From Hymenobacter cyanobacteriorum (GTDB lineage Bacteria > Bacteroidota > Bacteroidia > Cytophagales > Hymenobacteraceae), in NCBI RefSeq assembly GCF_022631375.1, contig NZ_JALBGC010000001.1, positions 620,001 through 684,000 of the forward strand: 64,000 nt of DNA, written 5' to 3'. The notes under the pieces were generated by a model that worked only from the letters and a program-made list of their open reading frames with translations, was not told the DNA's origin and did no database searches. Of the stretch, positions 34,602 through 43,044 are shown one piece after another. The first letter of the stretch is position 1. Each line of letters begins with the position of its first letter. The position numbers and the translations under genes are program-made.

Positions 34602-35636
34602 CTACGCCGCCACCGCTTCGGCCGCCACTGCCTGCCGGCCCAGGTACTGCGCCATGCTGCTGGCCAGAATAATCTGGAGCGCATGGTAGAGCATGAGCGG
34701 CAATAAAATCAGCCCCGTGGCGGCGCTGGCCGGAAACAGCAGGCTTGCCATCACGCTGCCGTGCACCAGCGACTTCTTCGAGCCGCAGAACACGGCCACC
34801 ACTTGGTCGGCACGCGGGAAATTCAGCGCCCGGCTCAAGCCCCAGATAATGCCGAACACCACCAGATACAGCGCCACCATGCCCGCGCCCAGCTTGGCAA
34901 TGTCGGCCGGGCGGTAGCTGGTGAAAATGCCCTCGGCAAACGACTCGCAGAAAGCCGTGAAGACGATGAGCAGGATGGTAATCTGGTCGAAGATGCGCAG
35001 GGCGGACTTGTGGCGGTCGGCGAAGGCGTGGAAGCGCGAGTTGAGCAGCACCCCCGCCCCTACCGGCAGCACCACCTGCCACAGCAGTTGCACCCCGAGG
35101 CTCCAGAGCTGGCTGCCACCCGTGCCGGTGTGCAGAAACAAGCTGCACAGCAGCGGCGTGAGAACGATGCCCAGCAAGCTGGAAATGCTGGCGTTGAAAA
35201 TTGCGGCCGGCAAGTTGCCACCCGCAATGCTCACCATCACCACCGACGTGGAAACGGTGCTGGGCAGCGCGCACAGGAAGAAGATGCTCTGCCAGAGCGC
35301 ATCACCCTCGGCCCCAAAAAACGGCCGCACCAATAGCGCCAGCGCCGGAAACAGCACGAACGTACTCAGCTGCACCAGCGTATGCAGCCGCCAGTTGCGC
35401 ATGCCGTCGCGCAGCTTTTCGAAGCTCAGCTTGAGGCCATAAAAGAAGAAAACCAGCGCCACGCCCACCGTGGTAATGGCGTGCCACGGCACGGGGCTGG
35501 CCTTGCTGCCCAAGCCGGGAGCGAAGTAAGCCAACGCCACTACGCCCAGCAGCGCCAGCAGAAACCAGTCGAGCCCGGCACGGGATAGCAGGGCGGCAAA
35601 ACGGTTGGGTGCGGCGGGAACGGGAGTTGGCGTCAT
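34602..35636 (-). CDS. Bile acid:sodium symporter family (SBF-like)
   Basis: 344 residues with nine or ten hydrophobic helices and the SBF-like (DUF4137/YfeH) pattern: GVALVFFFYGLKLSFEKL, SSLLGIVLTPLLC, VVAVFCGSKKSLVHGSVMA. It is an inner-membrane transporter of organic anions, with unknown substrate in bacteria. The start MTPTPVPAAPNRF follows an implausible longer frame. Monocistronic. Confidence 0.9.
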   Translation of the reverse strand: MTPTPVPAAPNRFAALLSRAGLDWFLLALLGVVALAYFAPGLGSKASPVPWHAITTVGVALVFFFYGLKLSFEKLRDGMRNWRLHTLVQLSTFVLFPALALLVRPFFGAEGDALWQSIFFLCALPSTVSTSVVMVSIAGGNLPAAIFNASISSLLGIVLTPLLCSLFLHTGTGGSQLWSLGVQLLWQVVLPVGAGVLLNSRFHAFADRHKSALRIFDQITILLIVFTAFCESFAEGIFTSYRPADIAKLGAGMVALYLVVFGIIWGLSRALNFPRADQVVAVFCGSKKSLVHGSVMASLLFPASAATGLILLPLMLYHALQIILASSMAQYLGRQAVAAEAVAA

Positions 35637-35681
35637 AGCGCAAGAATACGCCGGGCAGATGGCAAGGGTATGGCCGAAACG

Positions 35682-35721
35682 CAAAAAAGCGCCGGATTCG
35701 GGCGAATCCGGCGCTTTTTTG
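35682..35721 (-). terminator. Terminator of the Spy-like gene
   Basis: 19-bp perfect stem CAAAAAAGCGCCGGATTCG with a 2-base loop, downstream of the 35836-36357 gene and ending in T on the minus strand. Confidence 0.85.
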
Positions 35722-35738
35722 TTAGCATTGAACTGCTT

Positions 35739-35823
35739 GTCATCCTGAGCAGAGCGAAGGGCCTTATCACGTTAGAAAAATTCGCCCGAACGTGATAAGG
35801 TCCTTCGCTCCGCTCAGGATGAC
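35739..35823. repeat. Family-B palindromic repeat
   Basis: GTCATCCTGAGC...GAAGGGCCTTATCACGTT arm and its near complement, 12 bases from the stop of the Spy-like gene. The second copy is at 40693-40785. Confidence 0.85.
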
Positions 35824-35835
35824 AGCCGAAACCAA

Positions 35836-36357
35836 TTACTCCGTGGGCACGCCGCCGCCCAGGCCGGGCGCAGCATTGCCCTGCACGCCCTGCACGTTGG
35901 GCACGCCCATTTTCTCCTCGCGCTTGCGCTGGTACTTGTTGAACTGCGCGGGCGAGAGCACGTCTTTCAGGGCTTCGAGGCGCGAGCGGCCGGCGCTTTC
36001 GATGATGCCGGCCAGCTTGCGCGGGTCGGCCTTGTGGCGCAGGCGGCCGTTTTCCACCATCTCCACGCCGCGGCGGTTGATGACGCGGACTTTCTCGGTT
36101 TGCTGGGGGTTGAGGCCCAGGTTTTGCTGCATGTTGGTGGTGAGGGCGTTGGCCTTGGCATCGACCACGGCATCGGGGGCGAATACGGTTTCGGGCGCTT
36201 CGGCCGGCGCGGCGGCTACTTTGGTTTTGGTTTTTACGCTGGGCTGGCCGGCGGGCTTCACCTTGGTTTTGATGGTGGCCGGAGCCTGCGCGTGAACGGC
36301 CGCCGGAGCCGCCAGCAGCGCCAGGGCCACGAGCGGCGAGAGCAACAGAAGTTTCAT
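35836..36357 (-). CDS. Spy/LTXXQ-like secreted protein
   Basis: 173 residues: signal peptide (1-23, ending AVHAQA), then a basic Lys/Thr/Pro linker, then a helical domain. Its motifs are NMQQNLGLNPQQTEKVRVIN and RLEALKDVLSPAQFNKYQRK, typical of Spy-like proteins in Bacteroidota. Gly/Val-rich tail. Probably a periplasmic chaperone-like protein. The start MKLLLLSPL follows a clear promoter box. Confidence 0.7.
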   Translation of the reverse strand: MKLLLLSPLVALALLAAPAAVHAQAPATIKTKVKPAGQPSVKTKTKVAAAPAEAPETVFAPDAVVDAKANALTTNMQQNLGLNPQQTEKVRVINRRGVEMVENGRLRHKADPRKLAGIIESAGRSRLEALKDVLSPAQFNKYQRKREEKMGVPNVQGVQGNAAPGLGGGVPTE

Positions 36358-36391
36358 ATCAGAAGTCGAAAAAGCAAAAATCAAGCGCGCC

Positions 36392-36399
36392 CAAACATA
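36392..36399 (-). promoter_or_regulatory. Promoter -7 box of Spy-like gene
   Basis: TATGTTTG on the minus strand, exact TAnnTTTG, 35 bases before the ATG at 36357. Confidence 0.6.
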
Positions 36400-36549
36400 G
36401 CGCAATGACGGAGTAAATATCGGCCAAAAACCCGGCTCACGTTCACCCAAACGCGGTGCTTACCACGTTTCGTGCCAGCCCGGGACGAAAATTCGGGCCT
36501 CCCCGGCCGGCCTTGCAACCTTTCAGCCGCTTTTTCCATACTATTGACC

Positions 36550-37593
36550 ATGAAACACGCCAAACGCTCGAAAACCAATTGGCTGCTGGCCGCCGGCCTC
36601 GGCGCGGCCACCGTGGCCCTCACCTTGTGGGGCAACCGCCGCGGCTCCTACGATTTGAGCCGCCGCGTGGTGCTCATCACCGGCGGTTCGCGCGGGCTGG
36701 GGCTGGTGCTGGCCCGCCAGGCCGTGGCCGAGGGTGCCCGCGTGGCCATCTGCGCCCGCGACGAAGCCGAGCTGGCCCGCGCCCGCCAAGACCTGCTCAT
36801 GGCCGGCGCGGCCGAAGCCGACGTGCTCACGCTGGCCCGCGACATTACCAACGAAGTCGAAGTCCGCACCATGGTGGCCGAAGTCGAAACCCGCCTCGGC
36901 CCGGTGGATGTGCTGGTGAATAACGCCGGCATCATCACCGCCGGCCCGCTCGATAACATGGACGTGCGCGATTTCGAAGACTCGATGGCCACGCACTTCT
37001 GGGCCCCGCTCCACGCCATGCAGGCGGTGCTGCCCGGCATGCGCGGCCGGGGCGCGGGCCGCATCGTCAACATCTCGTCGCTGGGCGGCAAGGTGGCGCT
37101 GCCCCACATGGCCCCGTACAGCGCCAGCAAGTTTGCGCTGGTGGGCCTATCCGAAGGCTTTCGGGCCGAATTGCGGCAGCACGGCATTTCGGTCACGACC
37201 GTGTGCCCCGGCCTGCTGCGCACCGGCAGCCCCGACCACGCCGAGTTCAAGGGCCAACAGCAGAAGGAGTTTGCCTGGTTCAGCATTGCCGATTCGCTGC
37301 CCGGGTTCACGCTGAGCGCCGAGCAGGCGGCCCGCCAAATCTGGAACGCCTGCCGCCGCGGCGATGGCGAGGTGATTCTCTCGTTGCCGGCCAAGTTTCT
37401 GGCCGCCTTCCACGGCCTGCTGCCCGGCACCACCACCGACATTCTGAGCTGGATGAACCGCGCCCTGCCCGCCACCGGCGAAAGCCCGGCTGCCAACGTG
37501 CGCCGCACCGGCTTCGAGAGCGAGTCGGAACTTACCCGCTCGCCCCTCACGGCCCTCACCCGCAAAGCCGCCGCGAAAAACAACGAGTTATAG
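36550..37593 (+). CDS. Membrane-anchored short-chain dehydrogenase
   Basis: 347 residues. N-terminal helix (about 10-27), then an SDR Rossmann domain: VVLITGGSRGLGLVLA cofactor motif, NNAG, catalytic Ser of NISSLGG and YSASK (Tyr/Lys). The C-terminal 100 residues form an extension with SLPAKFLAAFHGLLPG. It is an NAD(P)H oxidoreductase of unknown substrate. The hydrophobic N-terminus suggests membrane attachment, as in lipid-active SDRs. Confidence 0.88.
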   Translation: MKHAKRSKTNWLLAAGLGAATVALTLWGNRRGSYDLSRRVVLITGGSRGLGLVLARQAVAEGARVAICARDEAELARARQDLLMAGAAEADVLTLARDITNEVEVRTMVAEVETRLGPVDVLVNNAGIITAGPLDNMDVRDFEDSMATHFWAPLHAMQAVLPGMRGRGAGRIVNISSLGGKVALPHMAPYSASKFALVGLSEGFRAELRQHGISVTTVCPGLLRTGSPDHAEFKGQQQKEFAWFSIADSLPGFTLSAEQAARQIWNACRRGDGEVILSLPAKFLAAFHGLLPGTTTDILSWMNRALPATGESPAANVRRTGFESESELTRSPLTALTRKAAAKNNEL

Positions 37594-37614
37594 CCCGCAT
37601 TCCGGCAAACTTAT

Positions 37615-37710
37615 AGAACGTCATGCTGAGCTTGTCGAAGCATCTCTACCGCAATAGTAATTGATTAATTGCGCGGTAGAGATGCTTCGACAAGCTCAGC
37701 ATGACGTTCT
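37615..37710. repeat. Family-A palindromic repeat
   Basis: AGAACGTCATGCTGAGCTTG, then TCGAAGCATCTCTACCGC, facing its complement and ending in a T run, 3' of the SDR gene. A spurious ATG for the next gene lies inside its right arm. Confidence 0.9.
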
Positions 37711-37739
37711 TTTTTCACAAAGTCGGCGCATCTTGCGCC

Positions 37740-38483
37740 ATGCATTTCCCCGTCGAGCTTGCCTTGGGCCCCGCGCGCCTGCCGGTGCACCTGCTGTGCG
37801 AGGTGCTGGCCTATTCGCTCGGCTACCGTCTCTACACCCACCTGCGCGCCGGCCACACCGACCGCATCAGCGACGCGCACCGCCAATGGATTTTTGTGGG
37901 TGCCGCCGCCGGGGCCCTGCTCGGTTCGCGCCTGCTGGGCCTGCTTGAGCACCCTGATTTGCTGGCGCACCCGCCCGGCGGCTGGCTCTACTACTTCACC
38001 AACAAGACCATCGTGGGCGGCTTCCTGGGCGGCCTCATCGGCGTGGAGCTGACCAAGAAGCGCCTGGGCGTGACGGCCAGCAGCGGCGACCTCATGGTGT
38101 TTCCGCTGCTGCTGGGCCTCGCCATTGGCCGGCTCGGCTGCTTTTTCAGCGGCCTCGAAGATGGCACCTACGGCACGGCCACTACCCTGCCCTGGGGCAT
38201 CAATTTCGGCGATGGCGTGCGCCGCCATCCCACCAACCTCTACGAAATTCTGTTTCTGGGGGCGCTGGCGCTGCTGTTGTGGCTGCTGGAACGCCGCGGG
38301 CGCTTGGCCGATGGCCGGCGGTTTCAGCTGTTTCTGAGTGGCTACCTGCTGTTTCGGCTGCTGGTGGAGTTCATCAAGCCCACGGCGGCGCTGCCGGGGC
38401 TGGGCCTCACGGCCATACAGTGGGCCTGCGTGGTGGGGCTGGGGTATTATGTTTGGGGATGGGTGCGGGAAGCAAGTAATTGA
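37740..38483 (+). CDS. Lgt-like prolipoprotein diacylglyceryl transferase
   Basis: 247 residues, about seven helices. The Lgt signature region is present in modified form (GLAIGRLGCFFSGLEDGTYG), with RRHPTNLYEILFL and LFLSGYLLFRLLVEFIKP. Lgt transfers diacylglycerol from phosphatidylglycerol to the lipobox cysteine. The signature differs from canonical GRxGNFxNxE, so this may be a paralogue of the housekeeping Lgt. The start MHFPVELALGPAR is chosen because the earlier ATG lies in the repeat. Confidence 0.8.
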   Translation: MHFPVELALGPARLPVHLLCEVLAYSLGYRLYTHLRAGHTDRISDAHRQWIFVGAAAGALLGSRLLGLLEHPDLLAHPPGGWLYYFTNKTIVGGFLGGLIGVELTKKRLGVTASSGDLMVFPLLLGLAIGRLGCFFSGLEDGTYGTATTLPWGINFGDGVRRHPTNLYEILFLGALALLLWLLERRGRLADGRRFQLFLSGYLLFRLLVEFIKPTAALPGLGLTAIQWACVVGLGYYVWGWVREASN

Positions 38484-38528
38484 TTCGTCAATACAGCTCA
38501 GTATTTCAGTTTTTTAATCAACTATCCA

Positions 38529-39269
38529 ATGCTTAGAATATTGCTCATTATTTTATCTTTATCTCATGGCTATGTCTCTGTAGCACAAACGATATTAGAA
38601 CAGAAAAACGATTCTATTTCTGTATCCAATAATCCACCCATGATAATGAGCAATTACATTAAATTTCCAACACCATATAAATACAATCCCGAAACAATCA
38701 AATCAATAACTGATTTACCAGATAATGTCCGAGCTAAAGTAGAGCCATATTTAGTCGACAGATTAGGCGTAAATTTTTATAAATCATTAAGATTTATAAA
38801 TGGGCAAAAATTCAGTTTAAACAATCTTGATTCAGCAAGAATTGGTATCAAGGATTATAGGTTTCCTCTAGCCACGTATTATTTGCAATACGTCTGTTTA
38901 GAAACCAAAAGCGAAAGCGGCTATTTCAAGGCTGGTGCATCGTTCGATTCTGATGGAATAGTTGTTGATAGCATCAATTTGCCAAAATTCACTAATTATT
39001 TCAATCATCAAAAATTAATTTCTGTCCATAAAGCAATAAATATTGCTCGTCACAGTTGGTCAGACGAATTCAAAGAAAATCCCAATTGGATAAGGCGACA
39101 AAATGTATCGTTAGATTATAGTCCTCTTAATAATTGTTTTGTTTGGTGGTTCAGCAAAACCAAATCCGAAGGGCCGGGGAAAAGTCATTTGCGAAGAATC
39201 TTTATTAACGCAAGTACCGGCAACGTGTTAAGAACCCGTAATAGCACACATAAGTATGCCCCGTTTTAA
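38529..39269 (+). CDS. AT-rich secreted protein, unknown function
   Basis: 246 residues with a signal peptide ending VSVAQ. Two regions look like PepSY/'repeat' beta-alpha-beta units: LISVHKAINIARHSW and RRIFINASTGNVLRTRN. Strikingly AT-rich, with codon use unlike all neighbours, so probably acquired recently. No family recognised. Confidence 0.65.
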   Translation: MLRILLIILSLSHGYVSVAQTILEQKNDSISVSNNPPMIMSNYIKFPTPYKYNPETIKSITDLPDNVRAKVEPYLVDRLGVNFYKSLRFINGQKFSLNNLDSARIGIKDYRFPLATYYLQYVCLETKSESGYFKAGASFDSDGIVVDSINLPKFTNYFNHQKLISVHKAINIARHSWSDEFKENPNWIRRQNVSLDYSPLNNCFVWWFSKTKSEGPGKSHLRRIFINASTGNVLRTRNSTHKYAPF

Positions 39270-39368
39270 CTCTTTTTCTTGTATTGCTAAGCTCTGGTAT
39301 TCTGCATTCAATACCAACGGCGTTATCTATTCATAAATCAAGATGATTCCCGCAACACTGGCTGCTGC

Positions 39369-39857
39369 ATGAAACCACCGTTCCTATCCTGCCTACTACT
39401 GCTAGCCGCTGCCCTCCCCACCCGCGCCCAATACCTCTCCTTCCACGGCGGTGAATACCTCGACACCACCACGACCCGCAACCCCGCCTGCGCGAAAACC
39501 CCCACCCTGCCTTATTTCGCCGTGGATGGGAAGTACCCGCGCAGCTCGGCCACGCTGGTGCGGGAGGCGACGGCCTTCCTGGAGCGGGGCGGCCACAAAT
39601 TCAGCGGCAACGGCTACGTCACGTTTCGGTTTGTGATTGACTGCGCGGGGTTTCGGCAGCCGATGACGCAGGTGTTGCAAACCGATGCGAATTACATACT
39701 CACGCACTTCCGGCCGGAATTGGTGAGTGAACTGTATGCTTTTTTGAAAACGCTGAAAGACTGGCGCACAGCCACGCGTAACGGGTACGCTGTAAGCTAT
39801 TTCACTTATTTAACCTTCAAAATAACCGATGGCAAAGTCGTGGCTGTTATTCCTTAG
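39369..39857 (+). CDS. Secreted TonB-C-like protein
   Basis: 162 residues. Signal peptide ends TRAQ, then a domain with GYVTFRFVIDCAGFRQPMTQ and a C-terminal TYLTFKITDGKVVAVIP that resembles the beta-alpha-beta core of TonB C-terminal/energy-transducer folds. It is not a real TonB (no membrane anchor or Pro-rich linker). It overlaps the following TPR gene by 29 bases, suggesting co-expression. Confidence 0.6.
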   Translation: MKPPFLSCLLLLAAALPTRAQYLSFHGGEYLDTTTTRNPACAKTPTLPYFAVDGKYPRSSATLVREATAFLERGGHKFSGNGYVTFRFVIDCAGFRQPMTQVLQTDANYILTHFRPELVSELYAFLKTLKDWRTATRNGYAVSYFTYLTFKITDGKVVAVIP

Positions 39858-40689
39858 CCTGCTGGCCCTGGCGCGGCTGGGGCAATGCCAGCGGCCCGCT
39901 ATGCCCGCGGTGCCGGCCGGCGACTGCGGTAGCAAAGCGTATCAGGATACGCTCGTGGCCCGCTACCTCGACCGGGGCGCGCACCGCATCAGCTACCTGA
40001 GCCCGCAGTGGGGGCAGTATTGCGACAGCCTGATTGCGGCCTGCCCCAACATTGCCTACGCCTACCAGCAAAAGGCCATGCCGCTGATTAAATGCGGCGA
40101 CTATGCCCAGGCTTTCCCGCTGATAGACAAAGCCGTGACGCTCGATGCGAGCCGCTACCTGGCCTATCGGGGGTTTCTCAAGTGCATTTTCTCGAAGGAT
40201 TACACCGGCGCTATCACTGATTTTCAGCGCGTGGCCAAACTCAAGCCCAACGGCCGCGAAATGGACCACACGTACGCGTTTTTTGAGGGCGCCTGCGAGC
40301 TGGAGCTGGGCCACTACAAGCTGGCCGAAAAAGCCTTTGCCGCCGACATGGCCGTGCAACGCGGCCCCGATGACCAGGGCCCGGTTCATTTCAACTCGCT
40401 ATGGTACGCCGGCGTGGCAGCCGCTCGCCTCAAACAGTATGCGCAGGCGCAGGCCTACCTGCAACAGTGCCTGAAAGCGTACCCGCAGCATCCGGAAGCC
40501 AATTATTACCTGGCTCTTACCTACCAGGCGCAGGGCCAGCCGGCGCTGGCGCGGCAGCACCTAGAGGCCGCGCAACGGGCCCTGATTGGCGGCTACCGGC
40601 TGAATGAGGACAATATTTTCTACGCCTACTACCCCGAGCAGATAACAGAGTACGAAGTGACGCAGGCGATGAAGGAAGTCGGGAGATAA
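39829..40689 (+). CDS. Secreted TPR-repeat protein
   Basis: 286 residues: signal peptide, then four to five TPR-like helix pairs (AYAYQQKAMPLIKCGDYAQA, YKLAEKAFAADMA, YAQAQAYLQQCLKAYPQHPE, ANYYLALTYQAQGQPALARQ). TPRs make protein-protein contacts; the partner is unknown, possibly the preceding gene product. Start in the -1 frame relative to the upstream gene. Confidence 0.75.
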   Translation: MAKSWLLFLSLLALARLGQCQRPAMPAVPAGDCGSKAYQDTLVARYLDRGAHRISYLSPQWGQYCDSLIAACPNIAYAYQQKAMPLIKCGDYAQAFPLIDKAVTLDASRYLAYRGFLKCIFSKDYTGAITDFQRVAKLKPNGREMDHTYAFFEGACELELGHYKLAEKAFAADMAVQRGPDDQGPVHFNSLWYAGVAAARLKQYAQAQAYLQQCLKAYPQHPEANYYLALTYQAQGQPALARQHLEAAQRALIGGYRLNEDNIFYAYYPEQITEYEVTQAMKEVGR

Positions 40690-40692
40690 GGC

Positions 40693-40785
40693 CTGTCATC
40701 CTGAGCGTAGCGAAGGACCTTATCACGTCTGCGCGGCATAACTGTTTCAATGTGATAAGGTCCTTCGCTACGCTCAGGATGACAG
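40693..40785. repeat. Family-B palindromic repeat
   Basis: CTGTCATCCTGAGCGTAGCG, then AAGGACCTTATCAC, facing its complement, 3' of the TPR gene. Same family as 35739-35823. Confidence 0.88.
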
Positions 40786-40854
40786 TAGATGTTAGCCTGT
40801 TACCACTATCTTACCCCACGAAATCCTTTCCCCTCTTTCCAAGCAGCCCCCGCC

Positions 40855-42261
40855 ATGCCCGAACGGCCCTACACCTACTACGATTTCACTTTGAGCCTTT
40901 GCCCGCAGTGCCTGCGCCGCATCGAGGCCAAGATTGTGTTTGAAGAAGGCAACGTATTCATGCTCAAGCGCTGCCCCGAGCACGGGCGGCAGAAAGTGCG
41001 CATTGCCACCGACATCGAGTACTACAAGAGCATCCGCAACTACGTGAAGCCCAGCGAAACGCCGCGCCGCTTCAACATGGCCACGCACTTTGGCTGCCCG
41101 TATGACTGCGGCCTGTGTACCGACCACGAGCAGCACAGCTGCCTCACCGTCATCGAGATAACCGACCGCTGCAACCTCACCTGCCCCACCTGCTACGCCG
41201 AAAGTAGCCCCACCCACGGCCGCCACCGCACCCTGGAAGAAGTGGAAGCCATGGTGGACCTGGTGGTGGCCAACGAGGGCGAGCCCGACGTGGTGCAGAT
41301 ATCCGGCGGCGAGCCCACGCTGCACCCACAGTTTTGGGAAATCCTGGACATGTGCAAGCGCAAACCCATCAAGCACCTGATGGTGAACACCAACGGCGTG
41401 CGCCTGGCCAAAGATGAGGCTTTCGTGGCGCGGCTGGCCACGTACTCGGGGGCGTTTGAGGTGTATTTGCAGTTCGATTCCTTCCGCGAAAACGTGTTGC
41501 TGACCATGCGCGGCCGCGACCTGCGCGAGGTGAGAAAGCAGGCCATTGAGCACCTGAACAAATATAACCTCAGCACCACACTGGTGGTGACGCTGCAAAA
41601 AGGCCTGAACGATGACGAGATGGGCGACATCATCGACTACGCGCTGAAGCAGAAGTGCATTCGCGGGGTCACGTTTCAGCCCACCCAGGCGGCCGGGCGG
41701 CTCGATAATTTCAACCCCGAAACCGACTCGTTTTCGCTCACCGAAGTGCGCCAGGGCATCATCGACCAAAGCCCGGTTTTCACGGCCGACGACCTGCTGC
41801 CCGTGCCTTGCAACCCCGACGCGCTGGCCATGGCCTACGCCCTGAAGCTGGACGGCGAAGTATTCCCCCTCACCCGCTACGTCGACCCCGCCGAATTGCT
41901 CCAGAGCGGCGGCAATACCATCGTGTATGAGCGCGACCCGCGCCTGCGCCAGCACATGCTCAAGCTGTTCAGCACCGCCAATACCGTGGATACGGTGGTA
42001 CCCGAAATCAACCAGCTGCTGTGCTGCCTGCCGCAGGTGTCGGCCCCGAATCTGGGCTACGAAAACCTGTTCCGCATCATCATCCTGCAATTCATGGACG
42101 CGCATAATTTCGACGTGCGCGCCGTGAAGAAATCCTGCGTCCACATTGTGAGCAAAGATTTGAAAATCATTCCCTTTGAAACCATGAACATCTTCTACCG
42201 CGACCAGGAGAAACTGGCGCGGCTGGAAGAGCTACGGGCCGAGCGTATCGGCATCATATAA
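40855..42261 (+). CDS. Radical SAM protein, Tes/MJ0619-like
   Basis: 468 residues. A cysteine-rich N-terminus: LCPQCL (C16, C19), RCPEHG (C40) and FGCPYDCGLCTDHEQHSC (C81, C85, C88, C96). The SAM iron-sulfur motif is CNLTCPTC (C106, C110, C113), followed by a radical SAM barrel with QISGGEPTLHPQFW. The PYDCGLC...HxxHxC layout resembles archaeal MJ0619 (pterin methylase) and Tes (tetraether lipid synthase). The bacterial substrate is unknown. Its stop overlaps the next small ORF. Confidence 0.8.
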   Translation: MPERPYTYYDFTLSLCPQCLRRIEAKIVFEEGNVFMLKRCPEHGRQKVRIATDIEYYKSIRNYVKPSETPRRFNMATHFGCPYDCGLCTDHEQHSCLTVIEITDRCNLTCPTCYAESSPTHGRHRTLEEVEAMVDLVVANEGEPDVVQISGGEPTLHPQFWEILDMCKRKPIKHLMVNTNGVRLAKDEAFVARLATYSGAFEVYLQFDSFRENVLLTMRGRDLREVRKQAIEHLNKYNLSTTLVVTLQKGLNDDEMGDIIDYALKQKCIRGVTFQPTQAAGRLDNFNPETDSFSLTEVRQGIIDQSPVFTADDLLPVPCNPDALAMAYALKLDGEVFPLTRYVDPAELLQSGGNTIVYERDPRLRQHMLKLFSTANTVDTVVPEINQLLCCLPQVSAPNLGYENLFRIIILQFMDAHNFDVRAVKKSCVHIVSKDLKIIPFETMNIFYRDQEKLARLEELRAERIGII

Positions 42262-42395
42262 TGCAGCATACTACCCCAGCGCCACCCTCGCCCAATGGTC
42301 CTTCGAGGCCGAATGGCTGCCTGATTGCCGTGCTCATCGGCTTGGTTATCCTGCTGATAGGCTGGGGCATGTGCAGCGGCGCGCTGGGAATATAG
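42261..42395 (+). CDS. 44-residue membrane peptide, coupled to radical SAM gene
   Basis: The radical SAM stop and this start share a base (TAATG), a typical coupled start. The product is a Pro-rich tail MQHTTPAPPSPNGPSRPNGC then a helix LIAVLIGLVILLIGWGMC. It has a single transmembrane segment with two cysteines. Not recognised, but the coupling and regular composition support a real gene. Confidence 0.5.
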   Translation: MQHTTPAPPSPNGPSRPNGCLIAVLIGLVILLIGWGMCSGALGI

Positions 42396-42429
42396 CCGCC
42401 CCCACCAAACCAGCCCTTTTAGCCAAGCC

Positions 42430-42717
42430 ATGAATGAGCCCATCCAACCCAAGCCCAAAAGCCATTTCGGCAAAATTGTGCTCGTGAATCTGGGCGTGGT
42501 GGTGGCCGTCCATGTGGGCCGCCAGCTCATCGATTCCGACAGCACCATCCTCGGGTTTCTGCTGGTGCTCTGGCTACTTAATGCGGTAGTGGGGCTGCTG
42601 CTGCTCGTCACCGGGGAGCGCGGAAATGGGTTGGCCTGCTGGCTGTCGGCCATGCTGATTGGCATAGCTGGCGTCAGCGAATGTGGAACCCACCTGCACT
42701 TGGGTGGCATGCACTGA
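42430..42717 (+). CDS. Small membrane protein, unknown function
   Basis: 95 residues with two or three helices (about 13-30, 38-60, 64-82) and a His-rich end (CGTHLHLGGMH). It lies 34 bases after the 44-residue ORF and before a second small membrane protein. No family recognised. Confidence 0.55.
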   Translation: MNEPIQPKPKSHFGKIVLVNLGVVVAVHVGRQLIDSDSTILGFLLVLWLLNAVVGLLLLVTGERGNGLACWLSAMLIGIAGVSECGTHLHLGGMH

Positions 42718-42741
42718 AACCTTATTTATCAAGTTATTAAT

Positions 42742-43044
42742 ATGAATAAGCCCACGTTTGGTAGCATCATCCGCAACAACCTGCTGGCATTGCTGGCCGC
42801 TGCAGTCGTGCTGGGCGTGGCGGCGCAGTTTTTCGGCGAGGGCGCACTCATGCTATTCGCCGTTTTCTATCTGGGCCAAGCCCTGTACAATCTGATTATG
42901 GCCTTGGCGCACCTGGGCCGCGGACCAGAAGACGTGGGCGCGCCACCTTATTTCCTCAGCCTGTTGCTGGTGCTCATCGTGGGGTTTGGCGCGTGCTCAG
43001 GCCTATTTGTGTTCACGGGCAGTACGGGTGCCATCCGTCTGTAA
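42742..43044 (+). CDS. Small membrane protein, unknown function
   Basis: 100 residues with three helices (about 12-30, 35-58, 70-92). Its 3' end overlaps the convergent mutM gene by 42 bases. Probably part of the same transcript as the preceding two small genes. Function unknown. Confidence 0.55.
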   Translation: MNKPTFGSIIRNNLLALLAAAVVLGVAAQFFGEGALMLFAVFYLGQALYNLIMALAHLGRGPEDVGAPPYFLSLLLVLIVGFGACSGLFVFTGSTGAIRL

